Program-made: the position numbers and the translations under genes
In this document: positions 26,276-34,674 of the stretch, in pieces
Position numbering within the stretch: position 1 is the stretch's first letter
Layout of the letters: every line of letters begins with the position of its first letter
DNA from: Eubacteriales bacterium
GTDB lineage: Bacteria; Bacillota; Clostridia; Oscillospirales; Butyricicoccaceae
Direction of reading: 5' to 3'
NCBI GenBank assembly: GCA_030539335.1
Contig: JAUNSG010000010.1
Coordinates: 29,914 to 93,913 of the forward strand
Length of the DNA stretch: 64,000 nt
Notes under the pieces: generated by a model
Databases searched by the model: none
What the model was told of the DNA's origin: nothing
What the model saw: the letters and a program-made list of their open reading frames with translations, nothing else

Positions 26276-28093
26276 TCAAGTCGAGAATCCCGCATACTGC
26301 GTCTGATAAAGCTCATAATACTTCCCCTTTTGTGCCAGAAGCTCCTCATGGTTCCCGCGCTCCACAATTCTTCCGTGATCCATGACAACAATGAGATCCG
26401 AATCCCGAATCGTGGACAGGCGATGGGCGATCACAATGCTGGTACGGTTGCGCATGACAAGCCGCATCGCATCCTGAATGGCCTTTTCCGTCCGTGTATC
26501 CACATTCGAAGTCGCTTCATCGAGGATCAGTATCTTTGGATCGGCCACCAGAGCGCGGGCAATCGCAAGCAGCTGCCGCTGTCCATAGCTGATGTTTTCC
26601 CCGGCACCGGTCACAATGGTATCATACCCCTGTGGCATCCTCCGAATCAGTTCGGCACAGCGGCTCATATCCACCGCCTGATCCAACTGCGCGTCGGTTG
26701 CCATCTCATTTCCATACTTCAGATTGTTCCGAACCGTATCGGAAAACAGAACCGTATCCTGCAAAACAATCGCAATGTTCCTGCGCAAACTGTCCCGCGC
26801 TACATTCCGGATATTTTGTTCGTTAATGGAAATATCGCCGCCGTCAATCTCATAAAACCTCATGAGCAGATTGACAATCGTCGTTTTTCCGCTCCCCGTT
26901 GCGCCGACCAACGCCACCTTTTTCCCAGAAGGTATGGTCAGGGTGAAATCCCGAATGACCGGATTCCCCGGCTCGTAGGAAAACTGTACGTTTTGAAAGG
27001 ATACCTCGGCACACTCCCGATCGACCAGTTCTTCGCCGCTCTTCTCTTCCCTTTCTTCATCCAACACAGTAAACACACGCTCCGCACCGGCAATTGCGGT
27101 CTGGAGCTGACCGTATATCTGCGCCAGCTCATTGATCGGACGGCTGAACTGTTTTGCATAGACGAGGAAGGCGGAAATAACACCGATCGAAATGAATCCA
27201 TGGATCGAGAAATATCCACCGAACACCGCAATGATAACAAAACCAATGTTGCCGATGCAGTTCATCACCGGACCCATGACACCACTGAAAATATCGGTCC
27301 GGATACCCGCCTTTGTCAGTGCATCCGCCGTATCACAGAATTCTGCGCTTGTCATCTCCTGATGGTTGTAGGCGACGACGGTATGATAGCCGGAAATCAT
27401 TTCCTCCACGGTGCCATTGAGCTGCCCCAACAGCATCTGCCGCTTTCGGGAAAATCGGCGCACCTTCCCCGAGAGGATTTTCGTGGCGAGAAGCGTCAGA
27501 AGAACGGTTGCAAAGCTGAGAAGGGCAAGCTGCCAGCAATACCAAAGCATAATCGTCACCGTGCCAAAGATCGTCAGGACACCCGAAAACAGGGATGGCA
27601 ATGACTGCGAAATTGTTGTGGAGATGTTCTCAATGTCATTCGTCATGCGGCTCATCACGTCCCCATGCGAGTGGGTATCGAGATACGAAATGGGAAGATC
27701 CACGATTTTGCCAAACAGCTCTTCCCTCATCTGTTTCACAATCTGCTGACTGAGTTTGGCACTGAATATCCCCTGTAACAGTTGGCTGCCGCTGTAAAGC
27801 AGATAAACAGCCAACATCCAAACTAAGGTGGGAATGAGATTTCCAGCCCTCGTCCCCGCAATGATATCGACGGCATTGCTTTGCAGGCTCGGCGCAAAAA
27901 CGCCGCAGAGCGTCCCAAACAATACGACAAACAGCATTCCAAGCACCATCTTCTTTTCGTGCGCGAAATATGCAACGATGCGTTTGAGCGTGCCGCGGAT
28001 GTTTTCGGCATATTCTATCTGCATAAAACGTTCGTGCCGTCTCATTCCAGGAATGTTCCGCTCCTCCAGCTTTTGCTTTCCCCGTTCACTCAT
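26276..28093 (-). CDS. ABC exporter half-transporter (second of pair)
   Basis: The 605-residue protein has an N-terminal exporter membrane domain (six helices, about 45-335) and a C-terminal ATPase: Walker A GATGSGKTTIV, signature SYGQRQ, Walker B ILILDEATSNVD and the H-loop AHRLS. The signature reads NISYGQRQ instead of LSGGQ, while the partner has SLSGGQKQ, as in heterodimeric exporters with one degenerate site. The start at 28093 overlaps the partner's stop by 8 bases, with AGGAGG before it. The MarR regulator upstream suggests drug or toxic compound efflux. Confidence 0.92.
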   Translation of the reverse strand: MSERGKQKLEERNIPGMRRHERFMQIEYAENIRGTLKRIVAYFAHEKKMVLGMLFVVLFGTLCGVFAPSLQSNAVDIIAGTRAGNLIPTLVWMLAVYLLYSGSQLLQGIFSAKLSQQIVKQMREELFGKIVDLPISYLDTHSHGDVMSRMTNDIENISTTISQSLPSLFSGVLTIFGTVTIMLWYCWQLALLSFATVLLTLLATKILSGKVRRFSRKRQMLLGQLNGTVEEMISGYHTVVAYNHQEMTSAEFCDTADALTKAGIRTDIFSGVMGPVMNCIGNIGFVIIAVFGGYFSIHGFISIGVISAFLVYAKQFSRPINELAQIYGQLQTAIAGAERVFTVLDEEREEKSGEELVDRECAEVSFQNVQFSYEPGNPVIRDFTLTIPSGKKVALVGATGSGKTTIVNLLMRFYEIDGGDISINEQNIRNVARDSLRRNIAIVLQDTVLFSDTVRNNLKYGNEMATDAQLDQAVDMSRCAELIRRMPQGYDTIVTGAGENISYGQRQLLAIARALVADPKILILDEATSNVDTRTEKAIQDAMRLVMRNRTSIVIAHRLSTIRDSDLIVVMDHGRIVERGNHEELLAQKGKYYELYQTQYAGFST

Positions 28094-29831
28094 GAATCTC
28101 GCCCTCCTCTCCCATTTGAGAATGATAGATATCCTGATAGATCGGGCAGGATTGCAGCAGCTCTGCATGAGAACCACAGGAGGAAATCCGGCCGTTTTCC
28201 AAAACAATAATCCGGTCTGCCCGGCGTACGGAGGCAATCCGCTGTGCGACGATGATTTTGGTGCTGTCTGGTTTGGAACACTGCAGCGCTTTGTAAAAAT
28301 CCGACTCCGTTTTCAAATCAAGCGCACTGGTCGAATCATCAAAAATCAGAATTTCTGCCGGTTTCTCTACCGCTCTCGCAATGGAAAGCCGCTGCTTCTG
28401 TCCGCCGGACAAACTCATCCCCCGTTCTGTCACAAGGGTATGATAGCCGTCCGGCATAGACCGGATAAACTCATCCGCCTGTGCCGTAACGGCTGCCTCC
28501 CGAATCGCTTCCTCTGTGGCTCCCGGCTTGCCCCAGGCAATGTTTTCCTGGATTTCTGCATAGAACAATTCACTCTTTTGCAGAACAATTGCAATTTTTT
28601 CCCGCAGCGCTTCCTGCTTATATTCCCGCACATCTATGCCGTCGATCAATACCGCTCCCGCTGTGACGTCATAAAAACGGGGAATCAAATTCACAAGCGT
28701 GGTTTTTCCACAGCCGGTCGCCCCCATAATGGCAACGGTCTCCCCTTTGTGAATGGTGAAATCGATGTGTTCCAGTACAATTTGATCGCTTCCGGGATAG
28801 GCAAAGGACACATCGCGAAATGCAATCTCCCCCTGCTGCGGAGTGATCCCGTCAAAGGTACCATCCTTCTGTTCCGGCTGGCTATATAATATCTCTTTTA
28901 TCCGTTCCCAGGAAGCAAGCCCTCTGGAAATATTCTGAAACAGCAGCACAAGCATCAGAATACCATTGAGAAGCTGCGTGGTGTAGGTAATCGCTGCCAT
29001 GATGCTTCCAGGGGTCGCCCCGCCCCCGTCCACTGCAAAAGAGCCGACCAATAGGATGGCGGCCACCACAAGGTACATCAGTGCATTGATGACCGGATTC
29101 ATAAAGGCAAAAATCACAAGCACACGAAGCTGTGTCCGTATCAGGGCATCGTTCGCTTTGCCAAACCGTGCCTTCTCGTAGAGTTCACGCACACAGGCCT
29201 TCATAATCCGAATGCCGGATACGTCCTCCTGCATGATCTCGTTGATCAAATCCAACTGCTTCTGCAACTTAGAAAACAGCGGGTTGGCCTTTGCCAGACA
29301 AAAAACAAGGCAGCCAACCAGGAAGGGAAAGGCACAGAGTACGATCCATCCAAAAGCATGATTCAAACGGAACATGCAGTACATACTTCCGAACATAAGC
29401 AGGGATGTGCGGATCATACCGCGTACAAACTGCGATAGAAAGTTTTGTACCTGTGTAATATCGTTGGTTACCCGCGTCACCAGCGATCCGGTTCCAAATC
29501 GGTCGAGCTGCGGGAAAGAAAAGGACATGATGCTGCGAAAACAATCCTTTCTCATCTCATTTCCGATATTTTGTCCGGATAGATGTACAAACACATTGTT
29601 GAGCGATCCGCAAAGCCCGCCAAAGAGGACCAGACCGATCATCTGGAGTCCCAATGTCCAAATCAGATTTAAATCCCCCACACCACCATTGTTGATTCCG
29701 AGAACACCGTTGTCAACAATGGCACGCATAATTCCCGGCTGAATCAAATCCATCAGCACCTCGCAAACCATAAAAAGGCCGGCAAGAACAGCAAAGGGAA
29801 GATATCGTTTACTATATTTCCACACAGTCAT
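28086..29831 (-). CDS. ABC exporter half-transporter (first of pair)
   Basis: The 581-residue protein has a membrane domain (six helices, about 12-310) and an ATPase: Walker A GATGCGKTTLVN, signature MSLSGGQKQRLS and Walker B ILIFDDSTSALD. The residue after the Walker B Asp is Asp instead of the catalytic Glu (DDST), so in the heterodimer this subunit likely holds the degenerate catalytic base, while the partner keeps DEAT. This complementary pattern supports one degenerate and one canonical site. It overlaps the marR stop. Confidence 0.92.
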   Translation of the reverse strand: MTVWKYSKRYLPFAVLAGLFMVCEVLMDLIQPGIMRAIVDNGVLGINNGGVGDLNLIWTLGLQMIGLVLFGGLCGSLNNVFVHLSGQNIGNEMRKDCFRSIMSFSFPQLDRFGTGSLVTRVTNDITQVQNFLSQFVRGMIRTSLLMFGSMYCMFRLNHAFGWIVLCAFPFLVGCLVFCLAKANPLFSKLQKQLDLINEIMQEDVSGIRIMKACVRELYEKARFGKANDALIRTQLRVLVIFAFMNPVINALMYLVVAAILLVGSFAVDGGGATPGSIMAAITYTTQLLNGILMLVLLFQNISRGLASWERIKEILYSQPEQKDGTFDGITPQQGEIAFRDVSFAYPGSDQIVLEHIDFTIHKGETVAIMGATGCGKTTLVNLIPRFYDVTAGAVLIDGIDVREYKQEALREKIAIVLQKSELFYAEIQENIAWGKPGATEEAIREAAVTAQADEFIRSMPDGYHTLVTERGMSLSGGQKQRLSIARAVEKPAEILIFDDSTSALDLKTESDFYKALQCSKPDSTKIIVAQRIASVRRADRIIVLENGRISSCGSHAELLQSCPIYQDIYHSQMGEEGEIHE

Positions 29832-30343
29832 GCGCCTCTCTTCGATGATTCATCCCAATCGCCCGGTACATCTGCGCTTTGGGTATCCCGGGCATGCTTG
29901 TGATAACGAAATTCCCAATCCGCGGAGAGCTTCTCCAGCAATACGGCGAGACTTTGCTTTTCCTCCTCTGAGAGACCGCAAAACATCTCCTGATGTCGCT
30001 TTTTTCGCTGTTCCACCGCCTCAGACGCCAGCTTCTTTCCCGCCTCGGTCAGCTGAATGTTCGTCGTTCTGCGGTCATTTCGATTCTTCGTCCGCAGAAT
30101 CAAATCCGCGTTTTCCAATTTTGCAATCACTTCACTGGCCGTTCCCGGACGAATGCCGAGCCGCTCTGTCAAATCACGCTGTGTGACATTTCCAACTTCA
30201 TTGAGAATAATCAAAATCCGCTTCTGACTGGCTTTTCCTTCGTATTGCAAACGCATAATATGTCCCAAATCCCGAAGATAGAGAATCAGTTTTTCGTTGA
30301 GATCGTCCACCTCATCCGGTGTCCTGCACAGCTCGTTTTCCAT
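29828..30343 (-). CDS. MarR-family transcriptional regulator
   Basis: The 171-residue protein has the MarR winged helix (about 45-115: SQKRILIILNEVGNVTQRDLTERLGI, then ENADLILRTKNRNDRRTTNIQLTEAG). I set the start at 30343, where GGGAGGAAGG precedes the ATG; a longer in-frame start would lie inside the promoter. It is first in the operon with the two exporter genes, whose promoter carries two identical palindromes, so autorepression is likely. Ligand unknown. Confidence 0.9.
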   Translation of the reverse strand: MENELCRTPDEVDDLNEKLILYLRDLGHIMRLQYEGKASQKRILIILNEVGNVTQRDLTERLGIRPGTASEVIAKLENADLILRTKNRNDRRTTNIQLTEAGKKLASEAVEQRKKRHQEMFCGLSEEEKQSLAVLLEKLSADWEFRYHKHARDTQSADVPGDWDESSKRGA

Positions 30344-30367
30344 CGGTTTTCCTTCCTCCCAAATAGT

Positions 30368-30417
30368 AAGGTACCTTGACATTGTATTCGCCTCACCCGA
30401 ATTTGTCAAGGTACCTT
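30368..30417 (-). promoter_or_regulatory. marR-exporter promoter with two palindromic operators
   Basis: TTGACA (30409-30404), 17-base spacer, TACAAT (30386-30381) on the minus strand. Two copies of the perfect palindrome AAGGTACCTT (30368-30377 and 30408-30417), centres 40 bp apart, flank the core; each is extended by TGACA/TGTCA so that the whole region is a large inverted repeat. One copy abuts the -35, the other lies over the transcription start. Confidence 0.75.
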
Positions 30418-30464
30418 AATAAAATCCATTATGAAAATGTATGATCTTCTCTCCTCAGGACCGC

Positions 30465-31145
30465 TTACGAATCCTCCTCAAAGGATTCTTCCTTCCAATC
30501 ATGCATCGTATTTTCTTCTCCAAAGCCCTTCGAAAAAATCAACCGGACAAGGTCGGAATGGAATGCGTCATAATCCTTTTTGATCCGCTTATATTCCCCC
30601 GGTGCAAACTTCAAAACAAACTGTTCAAATTGCGCTCCGTCATTCCGGCGAATACAGCCGGAAAAGGTCACCGATCGAAATACTTGGTTTAACCCCAATG
30701 CCATACCATCCAGATCTCTAACTCCCGATTCCTCCGCTTTCACCGCGATCCATTTCCTTACCTTGATGTCGGTTAACGAATCCTTGGCAATCTCATACTT
30801 CACACTCTTTTTCGGGTAGTGAATCGTGATCTTATCCGCCGTCACGCGGATCAGGGTCTTTTGTTTGGAGACCGCATTTTTTCTATTCGCATAGAGGTTC
30901 TTCCCCAGCCAAACGGTCAAAAGGACAAGTAAAACAGCGAAAGCCACCAGAATGCCATAGGAGAGCATCCGGCCAATTCCGTTGCCCAAAATATCCCAGA
31001 AGTTCCCGCTTTCGTTCCGAAAAAACGAAAGGGCCAAAAACAGCCATAAAAACGGCAAAAGAACACCGAGTACGGTTTTCTTCCATGTCATCGGTTTCAT
31101 ATCATATTGTGGGTCTGCCGAATAATACGTTTTGATTTGATACAT
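30465..31145 (-). CDS. Hypothetical membrane protein, two helices
   Basis: The 226-residue protein has two membrane helices (about 22-42, VLGVLLPFLWLFLALSFF; about 60-82, LSYGILVAFAVLLVLLTVWLG) and a soluble C-terminal domain (about 95-226) of beta strands (TLIRVTADKITIHYPKKSVKYEIA). That layout recalls YcxB-like proteins, but I cannot confirm it. The start at 31145 is set by GGGAGGAA. It lies downstream of radC on the same strand. No function can be given. Confidence 0.7.
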   Translation of the reverse strand: MYQIKTYYSADPQYDMKPMTWKKTVLGVLLPFLWLFLALSFFRNESGNFWDILGNGIGRMLSYGILVAFAVLLVLLTVWLGKNLYANRKNAVSKQKTLIRVTADKITIHYPKKSVKYEIAKDSLTDIKVRKWIAVKAEESGVRDLDGMALGLNQVFRSVTFSGCIRRNDGAQFEQFVLKFAPGEYKRIKKDYDAFHSDLVRLIFSKGFGEENTMHDWKEESFEEDS

Positions 31146-31201
31146 GGAATTATTCCTCCCGTAAACTGGTTTTCGATTTGCTTTTCCTCTGACGGATGCC
31201 A

Positions 31202-31867
31202 TCAAAGCCCGGTTCCTGCAACCGAAGTCCATTCCTCTCCCGCGACAATGATATGGTCGGCAAGACGAACGCCAATCCGGCGCAGTTGGTCACGCACCTG
31301 CCGTGTTTCAATAAAATCCTCGCGCGACGGCACACACAGGCCGCCGGGGTGGTTATGTGCCAAAATTACATTGGTTGCGTTGCAGCTCAGGATTTCACGC
31401 AGCATCGTGCGATAATTGATCTGTACCGAGCACGGGTCGCCTTCCGCCAGCGCCTTGACCGCCAGAAGGCGGCAGCTGTTGTCCAAAAGCATGACCGTAA
31501 TCAGCTCATTGACATGGCTGATATAATAATCCGTCAGATACTTCCCCGCCTTCTCGGTACTATCAAAGATCGTTTCCGTATGGCCGGACAGACGATAGCG
31601 GCGGAACAGAGGCGGCATCAAATGCAGCAGCGCAGCCGTTTTCTCCCCGACGCCCTCCACCTTCTTCAGTTCCGCCGGGTCTGCATCAAAAACAGCACGC
31701 AGCGATCCAAACTGCTGGAGCAGGCGATGTGCAAGCGGGTTGACATCCCCGCGCGGGATTGTATAATACAGCAACAATTCCAGCACTTCGTGCTCACTGA
31801 AGTTGTCCAATCCGTGTGCAAGAAAACGCTGCTTCATGCGCTCTCTGTGTCCGTCGTGTATTGACAT
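31202..31867 (-). CDS. radC: RadC family JAB-domain protein
   Basis: The 221-residue protein has an N-terminal HhH-like region (about 45-75, DPAELKKVEGVGEKTAALL) and a C-terminal JAB/MPN domain with the metal motif LAHNHPGGLCVPSREDF (HxHx7-D type) near 175. RadC was once linked to DNA repair, but its role is uncertain. The start is chosen at 31867 (MSIHDGHRERM), with GGGGGG just before it; an alternative ATG overlaps the end of the MocR gene. Confidence 0.88.
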   Translation of the reverse strand: MSIHDGHRERMKQRFLAHGLDNFSEHEVLELLLYYTIPRGDVNPLAHRLLQQFGSLRAVFDADPAELKKVEGVGEKTAALLHLMPPLFRRYRLSGHTETIFDSTEKAGKYLTDYYISHVNELITVMLLDNSCRLLAVKALAEGDPCSVQINYRTMLREILSCNATNVILAHNHPGGLCVPSREDFIETRQVRDQLRRIGVRLADHIIVAGEEWTSVAGTGL

Positions 31868-31887
31868 ACTGCCCCCCATTTCCTCCA

Positions 31888-33240
31888 TCACCAAATCTCA
31901 CTCAGCCGCCGTATCGCGGGGACGATGTCCTCCTCTCGGATACCAGCGCTGGAAAGGTAAAAATCGGTTGTCGCTTCGGTCCGCTGTCCCATCCGATACG
32001 ATGACATCGGCACAATCCGAATGCCCTCCTCCTCTGCCAGACGGCGCAGTTTCTGTACGTCATAAACCCCATGAAGAGAGAGAATGACATGCAGACCGGT
32101 ATCATTTGGCTGAATCGTAGCGCGATCCCCGAAATATTCTGTAACCGCAGATTCTATACGGGCATTCTTGCGGGCATAAATACGGCGAAGGCGGCGCACC
32201 TGCCGCTCCAGTCGGCCCTCTTCCATAAACCGCGCCATTGTCAGCTGCTCCATCGTGCTGGAGGTCTGATTATACTGATCCGCAATCGCCTGATACTGTG
32301 TCAGCAGACGATCCGGCAACACCGCATAGCTGATACGGATGGAGGGCGGCAGCAGCTTGGAAAACGTACCGAGATAGATCACACGTCCCTCTTCATCCAG
32401 TCCGGACAGTGTGGCCAATGGTTTTCCGGTGTAGCGCAATTCGCCATCGTAGTCATCTTCGAAGACAACCGCATCGTGCTGTTTTGCCCAACGCATGAGC
32501 TGAACACGCTTGCGGTGCGGAATCGTTGCGCCATATGGAAAAGAATGCGACGGCGACAGATAAATCATATTGGCCTTGGAGCGTTCCAGCTCCTCCAAAT
32601 TGATGCCTGTACTGCTTCCCGCGACAAACACCGTCTCATAGCCATGATCGGCAAAAATCCGATGTCCCTTGCGGAATCCGGGGTCCTCAAAGGCAATGCG
32701 CATGTGCGGCTTGTCAAACATCTCGCACAGGATGCTCAGCAGGCTTTGAATACCGGCACTGACCACAACATTCTGAGGACGCGAATAAACGCCGCGTCCG
32801 GCTGACAAATATTTCGCAATCTGTTCACGCAGGGCAAATTCGCCCTGGTTGTCACCATAGCGCAGGAAGCTGTCCTGCTCGCTCATTGCCGCACGGGACA
32901 GCCGGCGCCAGATGGTAAAGTCAAACGAACCGGCATCCAATGTCTTACCGGAAAAATCATAGCGGATTTCCGGAACCGCCAGTTCCGGCCCGGGCTCTGG
33001 CTGAACTACTGGCTCCGCACGCTTTGGCAGTGTGTTGACATAATAGCCACTCTGCGGCACACAGGTAACAAAGCCATCGGCACAGAGCTGCTCATAGGCC
33101 GTTTCCACCGTTGTCCGGCTGACCGAAGAATCCCGTGTCATCTGCCGGATGGATGGCAGCCGCATACCGGCATCCAGCCGTCCGGACAGGATTTCCTCAC
33201 GCACCTGCAAATATAAGTTTTGATACAGTGGCTGTCTCAT
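31888..33240 (-). CDS. MocR/PdxR-type regulator (GntR helix-turn-helix plus aminotransferase domain)
   Basis: The 450-residue protein has an N-terminal GntR winged helix (about 1-70, REEILSGRLDAGMRLPSIRQM) and a class I aminotransferase domain (about 100-450). The PLP lysine is in YLGTFSKLLPPSIRISY. Such regulators bind PLP and often control pyridoxal synthesis or amino-acid genes. No pdx gene is next to it. It overlaps the acetyltransferase stop by 4 bases, suggesting joint transcription. Confidence 0.9.
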   Translation of the reverse strand: MRQPLYQNLYLQVREEILSGRLDAGMRLPSIRQMTRDSSVSRTTVETAYEQLCADGFVTCVPQSGYYVNTLPKRAEPVVQPEPGPELAVPEIRYDFSGKTLDAGSFDFTIWRRLSRAAMSEQDSFLRYGDNQGEFALREQIAKYLSAGRGVYSRPQNVVVSAGIQSLLSILCEMFDKPHMRIAFEDPGFRKGHRIFADHGYETVFVAGSSTGINLEELERSKANMIYLSPSHSFPYGATIPHRKRVQLMRWAKQHDAVVFEDDYDGELRYTGKPLATLSGLDEEGRVIYLGTFSKLLPPSIRISYAVLPDRLLTQYQAIADQYNQTSSTMEQLTMARFMEEGRLERQVRRLRRIYARKNARIESAVTEYFGDRATIQPNDTGLHVILSLHGVYDVQKLRRLAEEEGIRIVPMSSYRMGQRTEATTDFYLSSAGIREEDIVPAIRRLSEIW

Positions 33241-33845
33241 GCTTTTTCCTCATGAATGCGGGACGAATAATATTCCAAAATACTCCGGCAAAAATTCGGG
33301 TCCGGAATCTCCGGATATGGGACGATGGGCCGCGGAACCCCCTGATGCTGCCGGAGGGATTTTCCCATCCAAATGACATCACGCCACTTTCCAAATTTGA
33401 ACATGCTGTTGCGATAAACTCCCATATAATCAAATCCCATGGATTTGTGGAACGACATGCTCTTCTCATTCGGGCAGGTGATACCGACATAGATGCTGTA
33501 ATAGCCCTGATAGGTCAAGATCTCATCGAGTGCGCCGTACAATGCGGATGCAATTCCCATGCGCTGAAATCCTCTTTTCGTATAAATGGATGTCTCACAC
33601 GACCACTGATAGCCCGCGCGGGCACGGTGCGGCGATGCATAGGCATACCCGACAATCTCCCCGTCCCGGTCACAGCACAGCCACGGGGTCAGCTTCGTAT
33701 AGGTCGCAATACGGCCGCGAAATTCCTCCAATGTGGGAGGTACATATTCGCTGGATACCGTCGTATCCGACACATACGGTGCATAGAGCGCCAACATCTC
33801 CCCCGCATCTTCCATGGTAACCGGGCGAATGACAAATTCACTCAA
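33237..33845 (-). CDS. GNAT N-acetyltransferase, phosphinothricin-acetyltransferase-like
   Basis: The 202-residue protein has a GNAT fold (about 1-165): IRPVTMEDAGEMLALYAPYV start, CETSIYTKRGFQRMGIASAL with the acetyl-CoA loop, and EKSMSFHKSMGFDYMGVYR, all typical of the Pat/Bar-like branch. These acetylate amino groups of amino-acid-like compounds such as phosphinothricin or methionine sulfone; the natural substrate is unknown. It is the first gene before the MocR regulator and has two promoters. Confidence 0.88.
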   Translation of the reverse strand: MSEFVIRPVTMEDAGEMLALYAPYVSDTTVSSEYVPPTLEEFRGRIATYTKLTPWLCCDRDGEIVGYAYASPHRARAGYQWSCETSIYTKRGFQRMGIASALYGALDEILTYQGYYSIYVGITCPNEKSMSFHKSMGFDYMGVYRNSMFKFGKWRDVIWMGKSLRQHQGVPRPIVPYPEIPDPNFCRSILEYYSSRIHEEKA

Positions 33846-33901
33846 GATTTTCCAATCCTTACTTTGCTAAATTCCTCTTTCCCGAGGTTTTTTCTTACTA
33901 A

Positions 33902-33930
33902 ATTGTACCATTCACAAGGCATATGGTCAA
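33902..33930 (-). promoter_or_regulatory. Proximal promoter (P2) of the acetyltransferase-mocR genes
   Basis: TTGACC (33930-33925), 17-base spacer, TACAAT (33907-33902), 57 bases before the start codon. Confidence 0.6.
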
Positions 33931-33955
33931 CTGGCCTTTTCAAAGTCACCGCAAA

Positions 33956-33983
33956 CCAGCAGCAGTTTTGCTCCTGTGGCTGG
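33956..33983 (-). other. Leader hairpin between two promoters
   Basis: On the minus strand CCAGC/GCTGG and AGCA/TGCT form a two-part stem with a 6-base bulge and 4-base loop. It lies in the leader of a transcript from the distal promoter and ends 26 bases before the proximal -35. I do not recognise a riboswitch class. Confidence 0.35.
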
Positions 33984-34015
33984 CATCCTGCGAAGTTCTC
34001 CGCCCTGTTATTTTC

Positions 34016-34044
34016 ATTGTAGCATACGTCTCCAAAGCCGGCAA
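34016..34044 (-). promoter_or_regulatory. Distal promoter (P1) upstream of the acetyltransferase
   Basis: TTGCCG (34044-34039), 17-base spacer, TACAAT (34021-34016). It lies just past the terminator of the upstream lipoprotein gene. Confidence 0.5.
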
Positions 34045-34050
34045 ATCGGC

Positions 34051-34082
34051 AAAAAACGCCGTACCGGAATACCGGTACAGCG
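34051..34082 (-). terminator. Terminator after the acidic lipoprotein gene
   Basis: Eleven-base stem with one wobble (34057-34067 with 34072-34082), 4-base loop, followed on the minus strand by TTTTTT. Confidence 0.85.
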
Positions 34083-34104
34083 TCCTTTGTTTCTTTCGTA
34101 TTGT

Positions 34105-34662
34105 TTACAGCACTACTTCGGTATCGTAATCGATCACGGATTCTTCGCCGTCCACGACACCAGTGTATAAAACCGAGCCATCGGTCGCAATAAAGATATA
34201 GCGCAATACCTTTGCACCTGCTTCTGCATCTTCCTCATCCGCTGCCCAGGTCTGCTTATAAATATAATATGCCTGTCCATCGATCTCATCGGCGCGTTCC
34301 AGTGTGTACTCATAGGCGTATCCGCTGTCCGGATCCTCCGTTCCAAACTGATTTTTTACCAGCTCCAGCGCCTCGTCCATCGTGATGTCATCCCTGGCCT
34401 CGCCGTCTTCGCTGACATCCGGTTCCTCCTCGACGATGCCCTCTTCTTCCTCCTCGTCTGCCTCAATCCTCTGCGGCTCGTAGGTCTCTTCCTCGACCAG
34501 AATCTCTTCGATGTCCTCATCCTCTGCCGAACCCGATGCCGAGCCGACGGTCTCCTCCGCATCCGTCGTCTCCTCGGTCTGGGATTTCGCTCCACAGGCA
34601 GCCAGACCAAACAGCAGGCAGCCACAAAGCGCCAATGCCAACAGGCGTTTCCAAGTTTTCAC
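34105..34662 (-). CDS. Acidic lipoprotein of unknown function
   Basis: The 185-residue protein has a lipoprotein signal peptide (KRLLALALCGCLLFGLAACG, Cys23 as lipid site), a low-complexity very acidic linker (about 28-90, many Glu/Asp) and a C-terminal domain (about 92-185) of alternating helix and strands (MDEALELVKNQFG; DGQAYYIYKQTWAAD; YIFIATDGSVLYTG). The C-terminal part recalls small PepSY-like or YcnI-like sensors, but I cannot name the family. It is the last gene behind the flavodoxin/ferredoxin gene and ends at a strong terminator. Confidence 0.75.
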   Translation of the reverse strand: MKTWKRLLALALCGCLLFGLAACGAKSQTEETTDAEETVGSASGSAEDEDIEEILVEEETYEPQRIEADEEEEEGIVEEEPDVSEDGEARDDITMDEALELVKNQFGTEDPDSGYAYEYTLERADEIDGQAYYIYKQTWAADEEDAEAGAKVLRYIFIATDGSVLYTGVVDGEESVIDYDTEVVL

Positions 34663-34674
34663 AACCGTTCCCTC

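Noticed and set aside
28093..28237. Longer N-terminus of the second exporter subunit
   Set aside because: It overlaps the end of the first subunit out of frame; AGGAGG marks the shorter start.
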